Assembly (NCBI GenBank): GCA_035772405.1
Contig: JAYKKM010000224.1
Span: 3,740,501 to 3,804,500 of the forward strand
Origin: Chrysogorgia sp. JL179-B06
Lineage: Eukaryota; Cnidaria; Anthozoa; Scleralcyonacea; Chrysogorgiidae
Length of the DNA: 64,000 bases
Direction of reading: 5' to 3'
Shown here: positions 58,481 through 64,000 of the stretch, one piece after another
Layout: each line of letters opens with the position of its first letter
How positions within the stretch are numbered: the stretch's first letter is position 1
Notes under the pieces: model-generated
The model's database searches: none
What the model was told of the DNA's origin: nothing
What the model saw: only the letters and a program-made list of their open reading frames with translations
Program-made: the position numbers and the translations under genes

Positions 58481-58930
58481 CAAGGAGTAAAGAGTTTGTT
58501 GTTGTTTGACCTTGCTACTGCCAGCTAAATTGTTTGATTTACTGCCATGCCTTATACACTGAGAAAAAGATTAACTGATTTAATGCTTACTCAAACTGAA
58601 CCTGTTTGCCGGACTGACCATATGAATTGTTGAATTGTTATTACATGAGCACAGGCCGGCTCGCTTGCCAGGCTGACCCTGTTAACTAGAACTGGATTAG
58701 GTCAGCAAACAGGATGGCTCATTTTGATAAAAAGATAGGTGGTGGGACCTGCACCGGTGTTAAATATGGTAATAAGTAGGATGTTTTGACAATCGACTGG
58801 AGTAAATTCAGATACGGCATGGGGCTCTGAGTTGGATGACGTAGTATAAAGCCAGCTTGGATACTGAGCCAACTCACCTTCATATAATCAAAGCCGTTGG
58901 CCAACCCATAGGTTTGCAATGATGGAAAAT

Positions 58931-59389
58931 TTAAAGTGCACCTGACATCAAAATTTTTTATTGTCTTATTTGGAAGAACTTTTAAAAATGATAAAGTAAC
59001 TTCTTTTGAAGATTTTCGTTTCTTTGCTTTCTTTTTGAGATATATCAGTTTGTTTGATATGCAAATGTCCGGAATTTACGACTTATGAGAAATGTGTGTA
59101 TCTCTTTCATTCTCGAACGAAATCCTTTAAAATCGAGAAGTTTGGTATTGTGGGAGAAACACGCACACGTGTTATTCACACTTTAGTGTTTTTTATTTGA
59201 TGAACGCAAAGATATATAACATTCTCTAATAAGTCATTATGCATGCATGTGTGACGTAAATTCCGGACATTTGCATATCAAACCACAAAGAAAAGCGAAT
59301 AAACGAAAATCTTCAAAGAAGTTACTTTATCATTTTAAAAGTTCTTCCAAATAAGACAATAAAAAATTTTGATGTCAGGTGCACTTTAA
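58931..59389. mobile_element. TTAA-flanked MITE inside copy F
   Basis: TTAA-AGTGCACCTGACATC ... GATGTCAGGTGCACT-TTAA with arms over 150 bp (CTTATTTGGAAGAACTTTTA, GATATGCAAATGTCCGGAAT). Copies A and B read GATGGAAAATTTAACCACCC here with a single TTAA, so this is a clean empty-site comparison. Kolobok or piggyBac type; no transposase. Confidence 0.95.
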
Positions 59390-59506
59390 CCCCTGCACTG
59401 ACAGCTGTATTATTCATGTACCATTGTAATATTGAATTTGCCTACAATGTCTTTCAACATGGCCACAACCTCAAGTAGCCCGAGTTAACGCCAAGCGGGC
59501 GTCTTG

Positions 59507-60644
59507 TTTTACTATAAAGAGGATCAGAAGACATTTTTCAAATTACTGGGTAAAACGATTCATGGCGTATGCATCGTAGCATGTCTCCTTTAGTTATGAC
59601 TAACCTCATTATACACGCTATTTCGGCGGTACAACCAACCTTTTACTGTAGAGTAAATATTCGATTTGTGTGTATATTACACTGATCTCAAAAATATAGG
59701 AATGGATTGAGCTTTCTATTGTATCTGATATGTGAGCTGATTTTGAAGCCTTCATATTTTGCATGATGTAAATTAACGAGAGATCAATTAGAAGCTCCGA
59801 GTTTGCAAAACAAATCAAACTGTGACGCTCGCGAAATAGGTTTAGTGTCTGGCCAATATACTTTCTTTGTTAACATTAAATGCATAAAATCTTGAACCTA
59901 ATTTGACATCTCATATTAGGCTTCTCTCACTGGATAATTAGAGCCAACGGCGGCCATTACTAAAGGACCAGGATATCGATGACGCACGAGAGTATGACAC
60001 TGCAATGCAAAGCAATCTTAATCCGATATCATCCGAAGTTATTGTCACGCAATAAGCGCAGACGACGCAGCGCACAGTGCTCAACGCGGACGAAATACGA
60101 ACCCACCATCCCACCTCTTTAACAAGACTGAATTACTCCATCAGTTCCGCAACTAGCCTGCGTAGCCGACGGGTTTTTTTGGGGGATGGGGTTTGGGGTC
60201 GGGCACGCGTTTCGATCGAGCAAGCGGGCTGCAGGGCGGGGCGGGCAAGGGGGAAATGCGGGTGATTTCCGCCTTGGCCATACCCCAACGAGCCCGCGAT
60301 TCCACAGCAGAGTATGTGATTGTGACGTCAGAGATTCAGACAAGTTACAATAGAAAGTTTCCCCCAAGTAGCTTTATATTCATACACATCTAGCCACGTG
60401 TTGAGTCTTTGACGTCACTTCCTCTAATCGTAACCTAAGCGTCCGGAACATGTTCGAGTAATGGCGGCCGTATAATCTCGTATAAAAACAGTCTGTAAAG
60501 GCGACTTCCCATGCTCGCAATTGTTTGAAATTTGGCAAGTTAAGTAAGATCACCATGCTCTTTACAAATATGTAAAAATCTCGGGATACCAACAATTTGA
60601 TCACGGGGGCACTTTAAGGATTAATTTACACTATGAGTAATATT
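59507..60644. other. No gene; repeat pieces
   Basis: 59610-59650 carries a piece of the ACACGCTATTTCGGCGGTAC repeat. 59683-59730 resembles the palindrome end CACTGATCTCAAAAATA. 60150-60290 is a GC-rich repeat (CTGCGTAGCCGACGGG). 60323 and 60410 hold TGACGTCA. No coding motif. Confidence 0.4.
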
Positions 60645-61052
60645 TTCAAATATCACTTCGTTTTTAAAATATTTCAGTTTGTTTGATATGTAAATGATAT
60701 GGTCTCTGTATGACGTCAAGTAAAAGGGTAGAGAATTTTCACCCATTAAAAAATGTCTTATATCTCAGTGATTACTAAGTTTACAACGTTCATTATCATG
60801 AGGAGTTCTTATACGCACATTTTCAAGTAAATTTGTGGAATAAACTTGAAGATGGAACTAATATTTTAATGAGTGAAATTTCTCTACCCTGCACCTGACG
60901 TCAGAGACCATCTCATTTACATATCAAACAAACTGAAATATTTTAAAAACGAAGTAAAATACGGAATTAAAAGTTGTAAAAGGTGTTACTCTATCGTTTT
61001 ACGAGTTCTTTCATATTAGACAAACTTAATTTTTGTTGCCAATGTCCTTTAA
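60645..61052. mobile_element. Foldback MITE related to 58931-59389
   Basis: Arms AAATATTTCAGTTTGTTTGATATG..ATGGTCTCTG and complement (about 60655-60760; 60870-60975), with TGACGTCA in each (60711, 60896). The right end continues to CCTTTAA (about 61050); the left end looks truncated. Confidence 0.7.
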
Positions 61053-61080
61053 CGCAATACTGCAGAAAAATGTTTTTGAG

Positions 61081-61128
61081 CCACAGAGGGGAATCGAACC
61101 CGCAACTTTCATGATCTCTGGTTAGAGA
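61081..61128 (-). repeat. tRNA-like 3' half (SINE piece)
   Basis: Minus strand contains GCGGGTTCGATTCCCCTCTG, a good B box and T arm. No full cloverleaf can be drawn. Confidence 0.5.
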
Positions 61129-61329
61129 CTCTCTGATTTTGCGTTAAAAACTTGGTAGCAAACCAAATTTAACTATATCTGCAACAAAAAATGTAAATAA
61201 ATTCCGTAAATGCTCATAAATCCCTACTGTAGCAGAATGACTTACCTACTTATGTAAGTCTTACTCATAAAGTGTATACCAGTTAGCAGGTAGTTAATCA
61301 TTTAAATAGTAATAGATATAGCACCAGAT

Positions 61330-62082
61330 CTCAGTTTATGGTATCTAATCTAAACTCCTTATATTTGGAAAACCAATCTAGATAGTGTTGCATCAAAGGC
61401 ATCCATGGGTATTGGGATGCTTCGACGTATGAAGAAGTTTGTTCCCCAACAAACGTTAATTTCAGTTTACAACGCGATAATACTTCCACATTTTGACTAT
61501 TGTAGTCTTGTTTGGGATAATTGTTATAATTATTCACTCGAAAAGTTGCAAACATTAGAAAATAGAGCTGCGAGAGTGATCACTGGTAAATCATATGAAG
61601 TTAGCGGATCTAACGATATTCTGTAATAGATTTAAACTGGCAACCATTGATGGAACGATGGAAAGAAAAGAAAGCAGTATTTCTATATAAAGTAAGATAT
61701 GAATGTTTTCTAGAAAATATGACAAGCATGTTCAAAGTTGCGAACAATAAAAATTACAACTTACGTAGCAATAATATTGATTACAGTTTGAGTAAAAAAC
61801 AATCTTTAGGGTAGGTTATGGAATGAATTCCCTGAAAGAAAATAGTACTTTCCTAGCCAAATTTAAAGTTCTGCTCAGAGACAGATTACAGTGATTATAA
61901 ACTTTTGTATTCTTCTTTTTTGTATGTATATCTTCTCTTAAATATTTAGGTATATTAATTTATTAGTATAGAGTTGGTTAGTCTAACATATTTTCTTGTA
62001 ATACATTTTTCTTGGAAATCAGCCGATTGGATATGTTTTAATGCAAAACGCTGAAGGGCAACCGTTGTAAAATAAGATTAAA
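61330..62082 (+). pseudogene. LINE 3' part with 3' UTR
   Basis: The plus frame from about 61390 reads MGIGMLRRMKKFVPQQTLIS, NAIILPHFDYCSLVWDN, then EKLQTLENRAARVITGKSYE. After a stop and shift near 61626 comes WQPLMERWKEKKAVFLYK and NNKNYNLRSNN. The 3' UTR (to about 62082) has GGAAATCAGCC and ACGCTGAAGGGCAACC. The usual CR1-type order is kept, but RT catalytic motifs are missing. Nearby host sequence resumes at the CTAG of the Helitron-like end. Confidence 0.8.
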
Positions 62083-62112
62083 CTAGAAATACGTATACGC
62101 AACAACCCCTCG
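62083..62112 (-). mobile_element. Helitron-like 3' end, third copy
   Basis: Minus strand: CGAGGGGTTGTTGCGTATAC-GTATTTCTAG followed by T. The palindrome CGTATACG replaces CGAATTCG of the 54123 copy. The rest of the copy to the right is not recognisable. Confidence 0.5.
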
Positions 62113-62659
62113 ACCAATTTCTGTTTGAAACTTACAGTACAGTACTTCTTTTAGTTCTAAATTACTTGAATTAGATAATAGCCACTTCATTTGCAAAACT
62201 ACAGTAAATAAATTTTCAGTGGACAATATCTCTGGGCTTTGTATTGTCTGAATTTAATTGTTTAATAGGACATCAAAATAAATACATGCAGCCCATTAAA
62301 CTTTTTAATTTTTGAGTGCTGCGAAAATAATTCCTGGACCACTGGTAGGGCAATTCAACCTAGCAACAGAATAGTGGGGGTCTACTGCTGTTTCTACCAT
62401 CAATCACTAAGAAAGAAATTAGTTTTATCACAATATTGATGACTCACGAAATAATCAATACAGTATTTTGTATATAGATACCAAAGGCTGTTGAAGGAAG
62501 AAAGTGTATCTCAATCTTACAATGAGTGTCCTTTAAAAAAATCAAATTCGTTCAAATGTCTACGGATGGCATGCATATAGTGCAAATGTATAGGGGTCCA
62601 TTCAAATTAGATTTACTAAGATGTATTAGGGATTCTACTCCAATTGTTGGTGTGGATAG
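62113..62659. other. No gene
   Basis: AT-rich; nothing recognised. Confidence 0.4.
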
Positions 62660-63000
62660 ATTATATACAGTAAGTTGATAATTCTACCCACATTGGACTA
62701 TTGTGATGTGGAGCTGGCAGGAATATGGATAACTAAACATTGATGGTCATAATCAGAGGTTTCTATATGCATGTCAGGGAAACTGATCTTTCCTAAGTCG
62801 GGACTTGAAACTGATTGGTTAATAGAAATCCCAAGTTTTGTATCTCTTGTATTAGAAGCAAGTTACATTGTGTAATGCTAGTTAGGAAATTCCATGGCAT
62901 TTTAGCATCATATCTACCAGTAAAGAGCTATTTTGTTTCAATTAATCTGTTCATACATGTTATAGCACCATTATCTATTGCCTTAATTGACAATATATGA
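62660..63000 (+). pseudogene. Possible LINE fragment
   Basis: Pieces ILPTLDYCDV (about 62682-62710) and a later NRNPKFCISC frame (62815-63000) resemble the region after YADD in LINE ORFs. Very degraded. Confidence 0.3.
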
Positions 63001-63149
63001 AGGATATACAACTTTTGAGTTAAAATTAGTTTTTGTAACATTGTACTGTACATTTGTGAATATGTGTTGAAATTTGTAACAACAGTAATTTGTTAGAAAA
63101 CAAGACCCCCATATATTGATACCAGTGTTACCATTGAAGGGGCTATCCT

Positions 63150-63235
63150 GTATAAATATTATTGTATTATTATTATTATTATTATTATTACTAATAATAA
63201 TAATGCATTAACAATAATACTAATAATAATAATGC
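63150..63235. repeat. (ATT)n / (AAT)n mirrored microsatellite
   Basis: ATTATTATT units followed by AATAATAAT units, so the block can fold on itself. May be a LINE tail. Confidence 0.85.
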
Positions 63236-63617
63236 CTAATGCAGATTGCAGATACCATATTTGCCTACTATAGTATCTAAATTATATCACCGTGCACATA
63301 TATATTATAATCTATATTCAGAATGCCATGCCTAGTCTGCTTGTCGACAATGATCTCGCTAACACACATAGTATAGTGTCAACATACCCAATGTGAACAT
63401 AATAATAATAAGCTGTATTTTACATTGACAGAATAAGTTGTCACCCACTAGGCCAGCTAAGTACAGTACTGTAGGTCAAACATGTTCCATAATGGATGCA
63501 GTACTGTAAACACAGATTATATATGGAATACATGCCAGTATACAAAACATGGACGTCAAGATCATATCGTCAGAAACATAATATTCCTGGTTGAAAAAAT
63601 TATAACCTTCTTATTGC

Positions 63618-63655
63618 CAGTGACGGCCTCTAACCATTGAGCTATCGAGATTCAG
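63618..63655 (-). repeat. tRNA-like 5' half (A box)
   Basis: Minus strand ATCTCGATAGCTCAATGGTT-AGAGGC has a good Pol III A box. No B box at the right distance; SINE relic. Confidence 0.4.
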
Positions 63656-63810
63656 ATGGAGAGAGGTTACAATGATGCACTGATTCTGATATATGTACTG
63701 CCTATGCACAGCAGTTACTATATGTTTCAGTGATGACTAATGATTGGGTGTGTTAATATATACACTGCTGTTATATCAATAGAATCAGTACATCAATGCA
63801 ACCTTCACTC

Positions 63811-63890
63811 ACCATCTGAGTCTTGGTTGCTCAATGGTCAGAGCATCTCACTGGAAATCAGAAAGTTATCCGTTTCCGGGACACAGAATA
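63811..63890 (+). repeat. tRNA-derived SINE head
   Basis: GGTTGCTCAATGGTCAGAGC is like a tRNA D arm, followed by CTCACTGGAAATCAGA and a poor T arm (TTATCCGTTTCCGGG). Not a working tRNA. Confidence 0.4.
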
Positions 63891-64000
63891 ATTTTTCTGA
63901 GGATATGAGCTTGCTTGACAATCATCCATGTACTGTATCGTCTGTTTCCCCCCGAGCTCTCCCTTATTCACTACAGCAGTGTATATATTAAGTATTAACA

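Overview
This window is eukaryotic, AT-rich and dominated by repeats. The only clear host gene family is a BCCT-type (betaine/carnitine/choline) transporter, split by introns with GT..AG sites. Alongside it are Kolobok-type, hAT, Tc1/mariner, Crypton, BEL/Pao, Ty3/gypsy and CR1/L2-like LINE relics and many foldback elements. This mix fits a marine invertebrate, most likely a cnidarian; that is an inference from protein resemblance, since no search was run.

Layout. 1-2.3 kb: foldback repeats. 2.39-2.90 kb (minus): first exon of one BCCT copy; the rest lies off the left edge. 3.5-8.5 kb: a 1.9 kb element with long inverted arms, a LINE tail, a 279 bp palindromic element with a perfect 9 bp target duplication, and a TTAA-flanked MITE. 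9.1-12.9 kb: a decayed LINE, then a TTAA-type terminus followed by a THAP-domain frame (Kolobok signature). 12.9-14.5 kb: a repeat copy with nested insertion. 14.7-18.6 kb (minus): gypsy gag relic and a long BEL/Pao relic. 19.4 kb (minus): hAT transposase tail. 20.6-22.4 kb: MITEs. 23.88-31.86 kb (minus): a second BCCT copy with both exons and a 5.8 kb intron that holds a THAP exon on the opposite strand and several repeats. Its last exon carries three +1 shifts in homopolymer runs; removing them restores one frame of about 740 codons.

35-59.5 kb is a nest of one repeat family (called family H here). Its copies start TTACTCGGGC, end with an inverted GCCCGAGT, a small GC hairpin and CTTG, and carry internal minisatellites. 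This matches Helentron-associated (HINE-like) elements. Two copies lie head to tail. One copy appears to be expanded to 13.4 kb by nested insertions: a large palindrome with a LINE in one arm and a MITE in the other, a 276 bp x 8 array with a tRNA-like core, a 541 bp higher-order repeat, a Crypton-type tyrosine recombinase and a LINE. Several insertions can be read against an empty site in a sister copy.

59.5-64 kb: MITEs, a LINE 3' part, tRNA-like SINE pieces and microsatellites. Nothing here works as an operon. The functional unit is the BCCT locus, and the rest records waves of transposition.
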